Made by a program: the position numbers and the translations under genes. Shown in pieces: positions 21,701-30,600 of a stretch of DNA of 64,000 nucleotides. Every line of letters begins with the position of its first letter. Position 1 is the first letter of the stretch. Origin of the DNA: Apostichopus japonicus (lineage: Eukaryota; Echinodermata; Holothuroidea; Aspidochirotida; Stichopodidae); assembly GCF_037975245.1 (NCBI RefSeq), contig NC_092564.1, positions 5,991,484 to 6,055,483 on the forward strand, given 5' to 3'. Below the pieces are notes generated by a model that had not been told where the DNA came from, ran no database searches, and saw only the letters and a list, made by a program, of their open reading frames with translations.

Positions 21701-23661
21701 CAAATTTTGGAAACCACATTTCTACTTTCAATTGCTAGTCATCAATCTTTTGAAGCAGGACTTTTGGTCAAAGTGCTTTTTGGTGTTGCATTTTTTGTTT
21801 TTGCGAATTTTGATATTCTATTGTCAGAGATTACATTAACACAGCTGATCAAACAGATTTCAATTTTTTTTGAAAGAATGTATTCTTTGTAATTGGTTTT
21901 TGTTTAAGCAAGTGTTTGATTATGCCACTATGTGATCGCTAGCGATGTTTCAGAAAGTGTTAGCCACACATTTGTCCAAACCAAACTTAGGTTATATTAA
22001 ATAAACATTAGTGCAGTTTCGTTTCATGAGAAGAGAGGGAAAAGAGTTATATGGGAATAAGCTTGAACATATTATTATGTTAAATCTTAGGACCATAGAT
22101 AAAGAAACATTCCCCCAGGGGCATGTTAATGTTAAACGTTTGTCTACTAGGTCAGAGGACCGGATATGCAAATGAGCCTCTTCTTTCATTGAGTTTTCAT
22201 ATCCATTTATTGAGTTCTTTCTTTTCTACTATAATATTGACAGGATTACTGCTATGAATACAGTCAGTTCAGAAAATGGTTCCAAAGGATGGTTGTACTT
22301 CTCTACAAAAGTGAGTCTGATTTCGAGTGAATCTGGAGGGCTGGAAATACTAAAACAAAACCAAAATAATAATTAATCATGTTGTAATGACTTAATGCTT
22401 TAACAGAATTATCCCATGATATTGCAAGGTAAGGATTTAGAAGCATTAGCTGTGGCTTGAGTTAAGAAAGGGGATCAGAATTTGGGATGCAACCACGTAT
22501 ATTTCTGGTGGGGAGTGAGTGTGGTGGGTGGGGGCTCAGTTCCCCCCCCCCACTGGCAGACAGAAAATTACAAAAAAGTCTTAGTGTACATAAATATATA
22601 TAACATATATGTACAGTTCAACCTACACAGTTAAAAATTCTTTATTACTGTTTTAATAGTTGCAAAATGTCACCATTCCCATAGATGATATAAGATCTTA
22701 GCCCTCGCCCTCCAGTACAAAAATGAGCAGTTGTGCTATTCCAGGCTGTGTTGCTAAATTCCCAGATGATGCAGACATTTATGCTTGACTTCATTCCTAT
22801 GGAAGTTCATTCGATCTAATGAGGCTGATGGGAAATATGTGGAAAGGATTTGGAAAGATAAATTACTATTATTGCGGTTATGCCTCGTGGCACCTCGGAA
22901 GAAAATAGTACTTTTAATGACCAAGAAGAAATTGGCGACCCCCCCCACCCACGTATGTATTTATACTGAGTCAGTATGACTGTAGGACTATGTACCCATT
23001 TGTGCAACCTGCTTGCTACCAGTTCCCTAAACCTGTTTATGTTCGAAAGCCAGTTTTGTGATACCGTGCTAGTTCATGCTATAATCTGCGATGGCTTTGT
23101 CTAGTAAATGCATGTAGAGATGTCGCCTCAAATAAATGTTTTCGCTTCTAATAACAAATATTTTCCGCCACCTTTTTGTCTACTCTTAGCTGATGTTTTA
23201 TCCGAAGAGGTGATCGTCTTGTGGTACAAGGAAGCGCACTCAACCAAAGGGAAAAGTTTCTTCTTGGAACAGATGAAGAAATTTGTGGAATGGCTGGAAA
23301 ATGCTGAAGAAGGTAAGTAAGATCAATCTTTTCCACTGTGTATGAGTTTTATGTGATCTCACAATATGTGCTACAATGTCAAGTATTTTTTCCCACATAA
23401 TGTACCCAAGCGTCCAAGAAAAGTATTTCATTGCCATGGGCACTTAATGTAGATTACAAGACATTTTGTCTAATCGTTTTTGCACTCATGTGATCAAAAA
23501 CCCAATACTTGTGATAATGAAAAAATTACAAAGTACATACCAGAACCAGTAAAAAGATAGAAACTTTAAAATGCTCATCGCCCCGTTTTATTATCCATTT
23601 TTTAGAATCCGAGTCAGAAGATGAAGAAGAAGAAGAAGACGAAGAAGAAGAGGGTGGTTGA
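721..23661 (+). CDS. BZW1/BZW2 orthologue (eIF5-mimic protein, 5MP), complete, 14 coding exons
   Basis: The joined exons encode 431 residues (human BZW1 is about 419) and match BZW proteins throughout: N-terminus [14 protein letters not shown], then [66 protein letters not shown] and [17 protein letters not shown]. 5MP proteins are cytosolic HEAT/MIF4G-like proteins. Their C-terminal W2 domain (about residues 255-412 here) resembles that of eIF5. They compete with eIF5 for eIF2 and eIF3 and raise the stringency of start-codon choice. The leucine-zipper part of the name is historical. Exons: 721-781, 1435-1611, 2249-2358, 4780-4845, 13546-13681, 14630-14739, 15621-15707, 17467-17550, 19426-19491, 19855-19935, 20668-20739, 22244-22310, 23190-23312, 23606-23661. 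Every junction keeps frame and all introns are GT/AG. The protein ends in an acidic tail, residues 414-431. Whether to name it BZW1 or BZW2 is arbitrary if the species has a single copy. Confidence 0.96.
1435..1611 (+). CDS. BZW coding exon 2 (residues 21-79)
   Basis: The acceptor is tttcacag and the donor gtacgt, with phase 1 at both ends. It starts with DEKEKYDP and contains [18 protein letters not shown], one of the best conserved BZW blocks. Confidence 0.95.
2249..2358 (+). CDS. BZW coding exon 3 (residues 80-116)
   Basis: The acceptor is catgacag and the donor gtatgc; the exon ends in phase 0. It encodes [13 protein letters not shown] and then [19 protein letters not shown], matching the human block around VCVFAAQEDLE. 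Confidence 0.93.
2781..2961. repeat. Tandem duplication, copy 1 (181 bp)
   Basis: The unit starts tgttttcaagtggtctccgt and is followed directly by a second copy starting at 2962. In this copy the site corresponding to the hAT insertion is empty (agtactttaagatggtctc). Confidence 0.9.
2962..3546. repeat. Tandem duplication, copy 2, split by a hAT MITE
   Basis: Without the 390-bp insert and its duplicated target site the copy is about 187 bp and closely matches 2781-2961, including ccatatgaaatgc and caaggataggataggtggta. The insertion therefore post-dates the tandem duplication. Confidence 0.9.
3019..3408. mobile_element. Non-autonomous hAT element, 390 bp
   Basis: The terminal inverted repeats are CAGGGTTGTCCAACCT at 3019 and AGGTTGGACAACCCTG ending at 3408. 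The flanking 8-bp duplications are CTCTAGAT at 3011-3018 and 3409-3416. The ends and 8-bp TSD are typical of hAT; the inner ends are rich in cggcccgcgggcc. No transposase is present. Confidence 0.92.
4780..4845 (+). CDS. BZW coding exon 4 (residues 117-138)
   Basis: The acceptor is ccattcag and the donor gtaagg. It encodes [20 protein letters not shown]; the core LIRRYKY is identical to human BZW. The following intron (4846-13545) is the largest of the gene because of the inserted transposons. Confidence 0.95.
4982..5599. mobile_element. TTAA-type MITE, family A, copy 1
   Basis: The left end TTAAAGGGGATACAAATCC is partly mirrored by gatgatggttgggtttgttt at about 5571-5590. The outermost right bases are decayed. 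Related copies are at 15737-16277 and 17582-17916. Confidence 0.65.
6324..6728. repeat. Left cluster of GGTTACAGTGTGAC motifs (4 copies)
   Basis: Exact 14-bp copies lie at 6324-6337, 6504-6517, 6701-6714 and 6715-6728, the last two in tandem. With the matching cluster at 11587-11806 they flank the decayed transposase-like gene, so they may be its terminal or subterminal repeats. Confidence 0.85.
7736..8107. mobile_element. Small MITE inside the decayed transposase-like gene
   Basis: The left end cagtggcggagc and right end gctctgccac form imperfect inverted repeats. The transposase-like reading stops at the right edge (...SQFKQR on the minus strand) and resumes at the left edge (FDNITHF...), which marks the insertion. 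No clear target-site duplication was found, so the ends are accurate to a few bases. Confidence 0.6.
8176..11240. mobile_element. 3.07-kb Tc1/mariner/pogo-like element, no intact transposase
   Basis: Perfect 24-bp terminal inverted repeats start CAGTGGTGTTCCGTCGAGGT and are flanked by TA at 8174-8175 and 11241-11242, the target duplication of this superfamily. Joining the flanks restores an in-frame reading of the host pseudogene (DVMI then QCPNLK), so the borders are exact. Both ends carry arrays of 10-11-bp subterminal repeats around ttttcagacg/ttttcggacg, with gtccgataatccggacg units at about 8419-8634. Only short open frames occur inside and none was recognised. Confidence 0.85.
10549..10626. 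repeat. 43-bp tandem duplication containing TTTCCCGCG
   Basis: tttatctctgctccaaaatt followed by tcccgcgagt occurs twice, about 43 bp apart, inside the TA-flanked element. Each copy contains TTTCCCGC, which fits the E2F consensus TTTSSCGC. Confidence 0.75.
11587..11806. repeat. Right cluster of GGTTACAGTGTGAC motifs (4 copies, mixed orientation)
   Basis: Inverted copies lie at 11587-11600 and 11609-11622, a direct 13-bp copy at 11628-11640, and a one-mismatch direct copy (ggttatagtgtgac) at 11793-11806. The sequence before the last copy (gatttcaattccaatttttg) resembles that before the left copy at 6504 (gatttcaatgtcaatttttg). Confidence 0.85.
12230..12985. repeat. Long direct repeat, copy 1 (BZW intron 4)
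   Basis: About 755 bp are highly similar to 16303-17115, from atgtacaaaactat to acatcaaaagttgtcccaac. This copy lacks about 40 bp present in the second (around agcttgttgtattgggtctg). Confidence 0.9.
13078..13362. mobile_element. TTAA-type MITE, family B
   Basis: The inverted termini are about 60 bp long: AGGAATAACGAAGGCAG... at the left and its imperfect complement ending GGTTATTCCT at the right. TTAA flanks both ends (13074-13077 and 13363-13366). TTAA target duplications are typical of piggyBac and Kolobok elements. It contains no coding frame. Confidence 0.85.
13546..13681 (+). CDS. BZW coding exon 5 (residues 139-183)
   Basis: The acceptor is tttgaaag and the donor gtaagt; it starts in phase 0 and ends in phase 1. 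It encodes [19 protein letters not shown] and continues to LFNEVLVKE, matching the human LLLFLKGFSESERNKLAM block. Confidence 0.95.
13930..14010. repeat. Dispersed intronic repeat, copy 1
   Basis: cagatgatgtgaacaattcc ... actgatctaagctgatga resembles 18405-18500 and 21095-21185, all in BZW introns. Confidence 0.6.
14630..14739 (+). CDS. BZW coding exon 6 (residues 184-220)
   Basis: The acceptor is tcctcag and the donor gtgagt. It encodes [19 protein letters not shown] and then [14 protein letters not shown], parallel to human LFKSWINEKDINAVAASLRK. Confidence 0.94.
14860..15000. repeat. Partial copy of the 12.2/16.3-kb repeat (BZW intron 6)
   Basis: gcttttccaaatgatgcaca and ctaatgagtctgatggaaaa match the core of the long direct repeats. 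A more diverged fragment lies at 22741-22845. Confidence 0.75.
15621..15707 (+). CDS. BZW coding exon 7 (residues 221-249)
   Basis: The acceptor is ccatttaag and the donor gtaaat; phase 0 at both ends. It encodes [20 protein letters not shown] and ends GLKSIVEYQ. Confidence 0.93.
15737..16277. mobile_element. TTAA-type MITE, family A, copy 2
   Basis: The left end aaggagaacaaaaccccaac and right end ggggtttgtttcgcc are inverted, with a TTAA near 16274. The body resembles the copies at 4982 and 17582. Confidence 0.65.
16303..17115. repeat. Long direct repeat, copy 2 (BZW intron 7)
   Basis: The same orientation and order as 12230-12985. The minus strand of both copies, and of the fragments at 14860 and 22741, shows a repeated short reading around FPSDSLD, but no long frame. 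Confidence 0.9.
17467..17550 (+). CDS. BZW coding exon 8 (residues 250-277)
   Basis: The acceptor is ctttccag. The exon starts [20 protein letters not shown] and ends APSKD before an unusual but valid donor, gtgtgt. The next exon continues in frame as IVDFGKEY, which supports this donor. Confidence 0.9.
17582..17916. mobile_element. TTAA-type MITE, family A, copy 3 (best preserved)
   Basis: TTAAAGGAGACACAAATCCT at the left and gggtttatgtgtcctttaa at the right form inverted ends of about 40 bp with TTAA at both borders. It starts just 31 bp after BZW coding exon 8. Confidence 0.85.
18405..18500. repeat. Dispersed intronic repeat, copy 2
   Basis: gatgatgtgaagacaaagaa ... gttactgatctaatctgatg aggtattga; nearly the same text recurs at 21095-21185. 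Confidence 0.75.
19426..19491 (+). CDS. BZW coding exon 9 (residues 278-299)
   Basis: The acceptor is attttcag and the donor gtgagt. It encodes [20 protein letters not shown] and then TL. A second good donor sequence, ATG|gtgagc, sits inside the exon at 19453 and would remove exactly 13 codons in frame. Confidence 0.92.
19855..19935 (+). CDS. BZW coding exon 10 (residues 300-326), W2 domain
   Basis: The acceptor is attctcag and the donor gtatgt. It encodes [20 protein letters not shown], identical to human BZW at [10 protein letters not shown]. Confidence 0.95.
20268..20623 (-). mobile_element. tRNA-derived SINE with Deu-like body
   Basis: Read on the minus strand from 20623: gggcgttgtggtcaagtgg, then taaggcagtgggcttg, a tRNA-like head with an A-box-like segment. 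It continues ggattacaggttttagtcc, where the B box GGTTCGAATCC is mutated. The body gtgtccttaggcaaagcact and cacccaggtactggggac resembles the Deu domain of DeuSINEs (recalled, not aligned). It is a fossil insertion in BZW intron 10, not a functional tRNA. Confidence 0.8.
20668..20739 (+). CDS. BZW coding exon 11 (residues 327-350), W2 domain
   Basis: The acceptor is tctgacag and the donor gtgaga. It encodes [20 protein letters not shown] and then LKVQ, close to human FTTQGQSELTLLLKIQ. Confidence 0.95.
21095..21185. repeat. Dispersed intronic repeat, copy 3
   Basis: atgatgtgaagacaaataca ... ctgttactgatctaatctga tgaggtattga matches the copy at 18405-18500. Confidence 0.75.
22244..22310 (+). CDS. 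BZW coding exon 12 (residues 351-372), W2 domain
   Basis: The acceptor is attgacag and the donor gtgagt; it ends in phase 1. It encodes [20 protein letters not shown] and then YK, matching human [22 protein letters not shown]. Confidence 0.94.
23190..23312 (+). CDS. BZW coding exon 13 (residues 373-413), end of W2 domain
   Basis: The acceptor is actcttag and the donor gtaagt; phase 1 at both ends. It encodes [20 protein letters not shown] and continues [17 protein letters not shown], which carries the aromatic/acidic AA-box-like end of the W2 domain. Confidence 0.95.
23606..23661 (+). CDS. BZW coding exon 14 (residues 414-431), acidic tail and stop
   Basis: The acceptor is tttttag. It encodes [18 protein letters not shown] and a TGA stop at 23659-23661. 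The tail is built from a GAA/GAC triplet run and is longer and more acidic than the human EEESESEAEEGD end. Confidence 0.94.
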
Positions 23662-26400
23662 GAGATGAATTTGCTGCTAGCTTGTAAACATGAATGCATC
23701 GAAATTTTTCTATTGTTTTGTCGAAAACATGCAACTTCAACAATTCGGTTTTAGATCTCTTTTTTTGCAAGTGTTTGTTACATTAAATTGTTTCTTATGT
23801 TATTTCTTTTTTGGTTTTGCTTTATTTTGGCCCAAAAAACTTACACCATCCCTCATCTCTCCCCTCCCCCCCACAATACCCCACTTCCTGCTTTTGTATC
23901 CATACTTTCATACTAAGCCTTGATATATGTGTAACATGAAGTGCTAAAAATTCAAGCCTGGTTAAAAAATTCATTACCATCACCTCTACTGCCCCTCTAT
24001 CCTTCCTCCTCGACTCGTTTCTTTCACATCACAGGCTCTGCACATTCTTTGAATTTAAATGTATGTTTACTTTTCTTCCTTCAGCCAAAAAAAAAAGAAA
24101 AAAAAAAAAAAATACTAGTACCTCACAAAGATAAAACGATTATGTACAAATATTGATTTCTCAACTCGACTCGAGTTTCTCTTTAAAAGGCATGCTTGCA
24201 AACTTTGTGGAATGTTTGGATAATCTGCCGTAAGATGCGAATGAATCATGAGTTGTATCGAGCTAATGGTAATGAACGATACGAACATGTCTTGTTAATA
24301 ATGATTGTCCCATGTAAAAAAAAAAACTGTTGTCTTCTTTTCTTGTATCTGAATCATATATTTACAGGTGATACTGATGGTCATGTTAGTTTGTGCCAAG
24401 TTACATATGTGCTGTGCTGTTTTGAGGCAACAAAAAAGAGTAGAGATAAAACTGTGTTTGTGTGTACGGGTTTAGAGGTGGGTAGGGAGAGCAATCAGTG
24501 GGGGAGGGGAGGGGCAGGGGGAGGAACCAAGGGATGCAATGTGATTTTGAAGTAATATTGAAGTCAGATAACTTTTCTTTTTCTTCATCATTTGTACCTC
24601 AATTCTGTTCATGGGTAGCCCCCTTTTTTGTAAATATCAATAAATAAATAGAACAAGCAGACTATTCCCAACAAAAAACAATAGAATACTGTACAGGTGT
24701 GGGATTATTAAAAAATGCTTAGAGGGATAACTGCAAAGACAAAATTTTTAAAACTGCCACATACCCTACACTCGATTCGGCTTTTAACTTTTCTTACCTT
24801 GTCCTCGAATGTAACGACACAAGATGATAACTTTGGTAGGACATCAGAAGAGATTAAGTTTTATTGAAATTAGTGGCCAATTTCATCCACTGAGGGGATC
24901 TTGTTATTTTGTACGAGTGTGACATCTAGGGCACCCCGAACCTTCATCATCGTAAATGGAAAACTGCTATGCATTTAAATTGTTGTGAGTTCTTGTCTAT
25001 GCCATCGGATGTGATGAAATTAAAGAAGAGTGATCATTCTTTGAAAACACCCTGTCAAAATCAAGTCTAAAGACTGATCCTCTCAAGCATATTTGTCCAC
25101 TTATTGAAGATACAAAGCTGAACTCAAGTCTTGTCAACAAGTCCCTATTCTCATTTTGGTATTCAGTTGCATACCCACTCAGTCAGTATTGAAACGATTG
25201 CAGGCATAGACATTTTAAGAAACTAGACCACACTCGACGTTGATTACATATATATGGAACAATTGGGATTTGATCATGTACTTCATTTTGTGTATTTTGG
25301 ATTCGTTATTGCCACCCACATACACAGTGCATATTTAACTGTGCCATTTACTGTATGCCTGTTTATTGTCCAAAAGTCAAAAAGAAAATCACTGCTTTTT
25401 TTTCTTATTAAACCTATTCATAGCAACACTTTTGCACACCATCTTTAATTAAAGAAGATCTCTTGACTTTTGTTAGGTATGGTATATGTTCAGTATGGTT
25501 TAAAAAGTATGAAAATGTGATATGTATATGTTCAACAAATTTGTAATTAAAGGCACAATTTTTTTCCTAACAGTCGATATTGAATGCCATCAATGCCTGT
25601 AGGTGCCGAAAAAGTTTGAAACCAAAGGAAGTTGTTGTTTCCTCACTGGTTTAGGATGGTGTCCTGGCTTCATTAATTTCAAAGTCCCCGTGCGTACCGC
25701 TCTAAAGTTGTTCCCAATTTAGCCAACAAACTCGAAACTTGCCACTTGGAATTCTGCTTTCCAGCTTCCTGCTTTAAACCCAAACAACAATCCAGTCATG
25801 AAAATCACTATTGATGGAGCCTTAGAAAGTTAGAGGCCTTTGAAATTATGGACTTTGGTCTCAGAAATTAGTAATTATTTTCTAGAAAAGTGCATGTTCT
25901 CAAATTCTGGACGTCACTGAAAAATGACCCTATTTCAGTGATGCTGCTGATTTGGCGTTTGTTTTAACTGATGCTTTCTGGCATTTAGTACAGCAAATAA
26001 AAAATGTTGAAGTTTCCAGTGGCATCATCCTTATATTAATGAAGAAATTAAGGCCTCTCCTGCAAAAATTTGGTCATGATACTTGACTCTGTTAGCAATG
26101 TCTATTTTTGTGTTGTTTCGTCCGGAATTATTGGTGTAGAGTCCGTTTTTTTGTGATAATTTCTCTCTCATTTTGTATGACAATGAATGTTAAAATTAAT
26201 CGTGGACTAGTTTTCTGAGTTTTTCTTTGTAATTAGTATTGTTCTTTTGATTTACTCTGTCATGGTTTTAGTATTTTTCCTTCTGTGTTGGTTGTTTAAG
26301 AATGATCGTTAACAGTTGTTATCTAAAGTATTAATGCCTTTTTCAAGGGACTTTTAGTTCCCATGGAAGAATTAAATATACAATATGGAGGGGTGTTAAT
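23662..26400 (+). other. Probable BZW 3' UTR and downstream flank
   Basis: AT-rich non-coding sequence follows the stop. Possible polyadenylation signals are AATAAA at 24639-24644 and 25996-26001 and ATTAAA at 26371-26376. Which is used cannot be told from sequence. Confidence 0.5.
24639..24644 (+). terminator. Candidate BZW polyadenylation signal
   Basis: AATAAA within tcaataaataaataga, about 980 bases after the stop codon. Signals at 25996 and 26371 are alternatives. Confidence 0.4.
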
Positions 26401-27467
26401 TAATTGTCACGGTGTCTCCTTTTTCGTTTGATTCAACCCCCTCCCTAGCCCATCGCAAAATAGACATTACTGGACAAGAAAAGATGGGGCAAATGCTGAA
26501 AAGATAAAACGTGAAACCCAAGGCATATGCATAAATATGACAAAACGAGATGAATTATAGTAGTAAGAAGCAGTAAGAAATGACTGGCAAGAAAATTAAC
26601 CAGTTAAACATTACCAACAAACAAGAAAGCTCACAAAACGTAACACAAAAGCTCACAATATCACGAACGTTGACTTGTTATTCAAGAACGTTTGCTGACA
26701 CAATGAAACAGACCCATTCCATCTCAGCAACTTCCATAGCCACTGATATTTTATATGCATCGTCAAAACAGCATATTAGAGTAGTCTACTTCTAGATAAA
26801 AATTTAGAACCATATCAACTTGTGATCATTTCATACTATCGCATACGTTGCAAGATCTTTATTGGCTCTTGATAGACCGTGCCCTTAAACGGAGGTCATA
26901 AAACTTTTTCATAAAGTAATTTACATACGTAAACAAACCTCCCCATCAACGTTGCTGCAACAGGTGGATTAGTTGCCTAGGTGATGGACGCCACTAAAGC
27001 AGTCACGCGTGACACTGACAACCGGCTGTAGTCTGAAAGAAACTTAACCATGTCAGGATTGTTTTTGGATTTCTAACACGCGGATTTATAATATGTGCAA
27101 GGATTTTTACGTGGATATCTTAGCATGGATGGAAAATGGAGGAATAATACGATTTAGAAGAGTCTGCGATAAACTAACAAACTGCTAAGCTAAGTCAGGC
27201 GTTACAGATCGACAAACAATTAGTGAACCGGGCTGACTGTATCATTCGATCAAGTATTTTTTTTTTGCAGGGGTTAGGCGCAAGTTAGGACCAAACTTCT
27301 TGCACTAAGTTAAACTTAGCCTAGGTAATAAACTTAAACTAAAGACAGCCTAGGCCTACTCATTGCGGCAAGTAACTGTGGGAAAGGCATCCAAATATTT
27401 GTACCTCTACATGATCCCATGGATACGTTGAACCTGTCTGCATAGACCTAGTAAACTTAAAAAGAAA
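26400..27467 (+). other. Intergenic region and 5' flank/UTR of SPMIP4
   Basis: There is no coding exon. A very good acceptor-like sequence (ttttttttttgcag, ending at 27270) could start the exon that carries the ATG, with an untranslated exon upstream. X-box-like motifs lie at 26951-26961 and 26972-26985. Confidence 0.5.
26951..26985 (+). promoter_or_regulatory. Pair of RFX X-box-like motifs
   Basis: GTTGCTGCAAC (26951-26961) and GTTGCCTAGGTGAT (26972-26985) resemble the RFX X-box (GTTGCC spacer GGYAAC). In the second motif the left half is perfect and the right half matches 4 of 6. RFX factors drive many ciliary and flagellar genes, which fits the downstream gene. This is a motif match only. 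Confidence 0.4.
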
Positions 27468-27631
27468 ATGACAGCAGTCGATGTTTCACACATCCCTCGC
27501 TTGGGGACAAAAGCACCTCATCATTTTTACCGTGAACACCAAGGATTGGATTCTTTATCAAGAACTTTTCAGTCCAGTGAATTATTTACTCCATATCTTG
27601 TACCACAAAGACCAACTGTTTCAGGAGTACG
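27468..27631 (+). CDS. SPMIP4 coding exon 1 (residues 1-55)
   Basis: The ATG has a favourable context (aaaATGA, A at -3). It encodes MTAVDVSHIPRLGTKAPHHF and continues with SRTFQSSELF and VPQRPT, which align with human [20 protein letters not shown]. It ends in phase 2 before gtaaga. Confidence 0.9.
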
Positions 27632-30600
27632 GTAAGAAATTTTAATTTCATATTTAGGCATGTACGTATTAATCTAAACCGTAAAGTAGTTGTTCCTTAC
27701 ATGAATAAGATTGCAAAATTGCTTATAAAGTATCTGTAAACTTGGTTCAAACATCATTCAAACATGATATCTTAAAGCAGCTTTTTAAGTTGAATTTGAT
27801 AAATTTTGCAATGCTATTCAATACTAGATCCAGCCCTAAAAGGCTAAAACCTCTTTCAACAATGTAGTGAATAATTATAAAGTTATTAAACTTGACTAGG
27901 CCTAATGACAAATGTTACATTGTCGAGACACCAAAGAGGACACACTGTATACATAGAAACACTCAGAACAGATGGTCCATGCTTGAAGCCTTAAACTGTA
28001 ATTAAGTAACTTCTCTTTAACTTCATATACTAGGTGCCGCTGGTAAATATGACCCACTGGCCATACCATATATTGCAATTACATGACCATGGGCTGTGTT
28101 TAAGGTACACATCCCTGCAATGTAAGCTTGCTACCCAGATCAGAATAATATAGAGACTATACTGTAGCTGCAAAATACAGGCCTACAGATTACATGTATT
28201 AGCATACAGTATTACAAGATAACACAGAATTACAAGATTACACAGGATTACACATAGGATTACAAATGTAATAGGGCTGTAATAGCTCTAATATACCTAG
28301 CATCTTCTTGTTTTTTTATTTTGCAATTTACTTCAATTATGTGAACAATATAAAAATATTCCAGTACATGCTCATTTTGTGAAATTAATTATATGGATGG
28401 TGTCAAGTTAAGCTTGTTCCATTACTGTATATCTTATTTTGAGAAAATCATAATTACTAGGGCTTGGTTAACATGCAGATAAAACACATACATAGTTTAC
28501 ATGCAAAAGTTGTTATTTCAACAGTACCAAACATTGGTTGGAATCTGGCCTGGTCCCCTCCCCCTCCCCACTTCTTAATCACAAAACTATGTCAGGTTCC
28601 CTGATGTAGCCCAAGTGACTTGTTATCAGTTAATGCCTATAGGTGGCTTTCTATAGATCTTACAGGTTTCACTTTAGAGATAAAAGTAAGCTGTGCAGTC
28701 AACAACAGAGGGGGGGGGGGGGGGGGGTGGGATGGGATGGGACACACAATCTTCTGGGGATATCAGACTTCCATATTGTGCACCTACAAAATTCGTTCAA
28801 CCAGTTCACTACCGAAGCGCCGGTTAATGTAGTGCCTAATCATTTTTCAAGGCAAGAAAATCATACAGATGAAAACTTAGAAAAAGGTCTGTCGAACACT
28901 CAACATATCAGTTTCCAGGAAACAGTAGCTGTTCAAAACATTGAAATGATAGCAGCACATTCAAAAATAAAGGTTTAAAGTGGATTTATAAACTTCTGAC
29001 TTATGTGTCAAAGATTCAATTGAAATCTGCGGAACTGAATTAACTTACAGTGGAAAAGGCCTTGGTGGTGGGGGGGGTGGGAAGGAGGGGGAATTGTTGA
29101 TTGATCATTTTGCATACCTTCAACGAGACCCTTGAGAGCAATTCATACTATATTGTTACATTGTTCTGTTGAGTGTAAATGAATAAAAACAATGATGGTC
29201 ATGAACAAGGGCGTAGGAACCGGGGGGGCTGGGGGGGCGCCAGCCCCCCCAGTGAAAAATGTGGAGGGGCGGAAGTATCATTCCGCCCCCCCCCCCCCCG
29301 CTTCGCAGGTCAGAAAACCCCTTTTTCATTTCCAAATGAGAAAAAAAATCTCATTTGGAGCACCAAATTGCATCTAAGGCCTGGTGAAAATACAAAATTA
29401 AGTTTACAAAATGGAGTGGGTGTTGAAGTGTGCTATATTGCACCAAATTGCATCTGAGGCTACCTGGAAATGCAAAAAATTCCAAAGGGGAGGGGGAACC
29501 CCCTCCCCTTAGACCCCTCCCCCAGGCCGGCCATCAGTCTTCAGCCCCCCCACTCAAAAGTACCTTCCTACGCCACTGGTCATGAATTTTATGAAGAGGG
29601 GGGGGAGGGGAGTGAGGGAAACAGTTACATTTCTCTCCTAAATTACACACTGTTAAATAAATACAATTAGGGAAGATGTTTTTTCATTAAACGGCAGGAT
29701 TATTCGTTTGATTTCATATTCCTAGAGGCATGTTTATTCTGCAGTATTCACTTACAGTAGGCATACAGTACATAGTCAAATAACACTAGCATTTAGTAAC
29801 TTAACAAGTAGACCTATTAATGAGTTCTTGATTGCTTTTTTTTATGGAATCAAGGGCCATAAATTGTAGTTGGCAGCCTTAAGATATGAAAAGCTTGTAG
29901 CCAGGCTGCATTTAATATGGTATATACATTGTAAATCAGCTTCAAGTTGAACTCATACTTTGTACATGTCCTTTAATATTGAGTCTCCTACCTGTTCATA
30001 AGATTAAAGCTGGTTTTACTTTATGCACAAAATTAAGTTTGGTATGTTGCAGAACGTTCAAACACTTTGCTGTCAGTCCAGGTTGTATTTCTATCAAACT
30101 TTGAAGTTTTGGAAATGACCCTTTAAACTAGGGAGGCTGGTTCATCAGTTAAAGTGGCTGGACATTTTAGTTTAATACCCCAACAATTAGGTCAGTCATC
30201 AGATACAACATAAGCAGGGGCGTAGCGAGCGGGGGGGGGGGTGTGGGGGGGTGTCACACCCCCCCAATAATTTGGTCGCTGTCGGCAAATTTTGGGTCTG
30301 TCGGCAAAAGGAGAAAAGGTGAAGAGAGCGGAAGGGGAAGAAAGAAGGAAAGGTGAATAGAGAAAAGGAGAACGGGAGCTTCTTCCGTGCCAAATTTGCC
30401 TTAAAATATGCACCAGATTGCATCTAAGGACGTTTCAAAACTAAAAATTTTCCAAAGGGGAGGGGGACGCCCCCTCCCCTTAGACCCCTCCCCCATTTCA
30501 GTCACCACTTCCAGATCCGTCGGCAAATCAAATTTGACTTAAAATATGCACCAGATTGCATCTAAGGACGTTTCAAAACTAAAAATTGCCAAAGGGGAGG

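Noticed and set aside
29220-29300. G/C palindromes that look like bacterial terminators
   Set aside because: They belong to hAT-type MITEs in a eukaryotic intron and recur with the element at 50208-50568.
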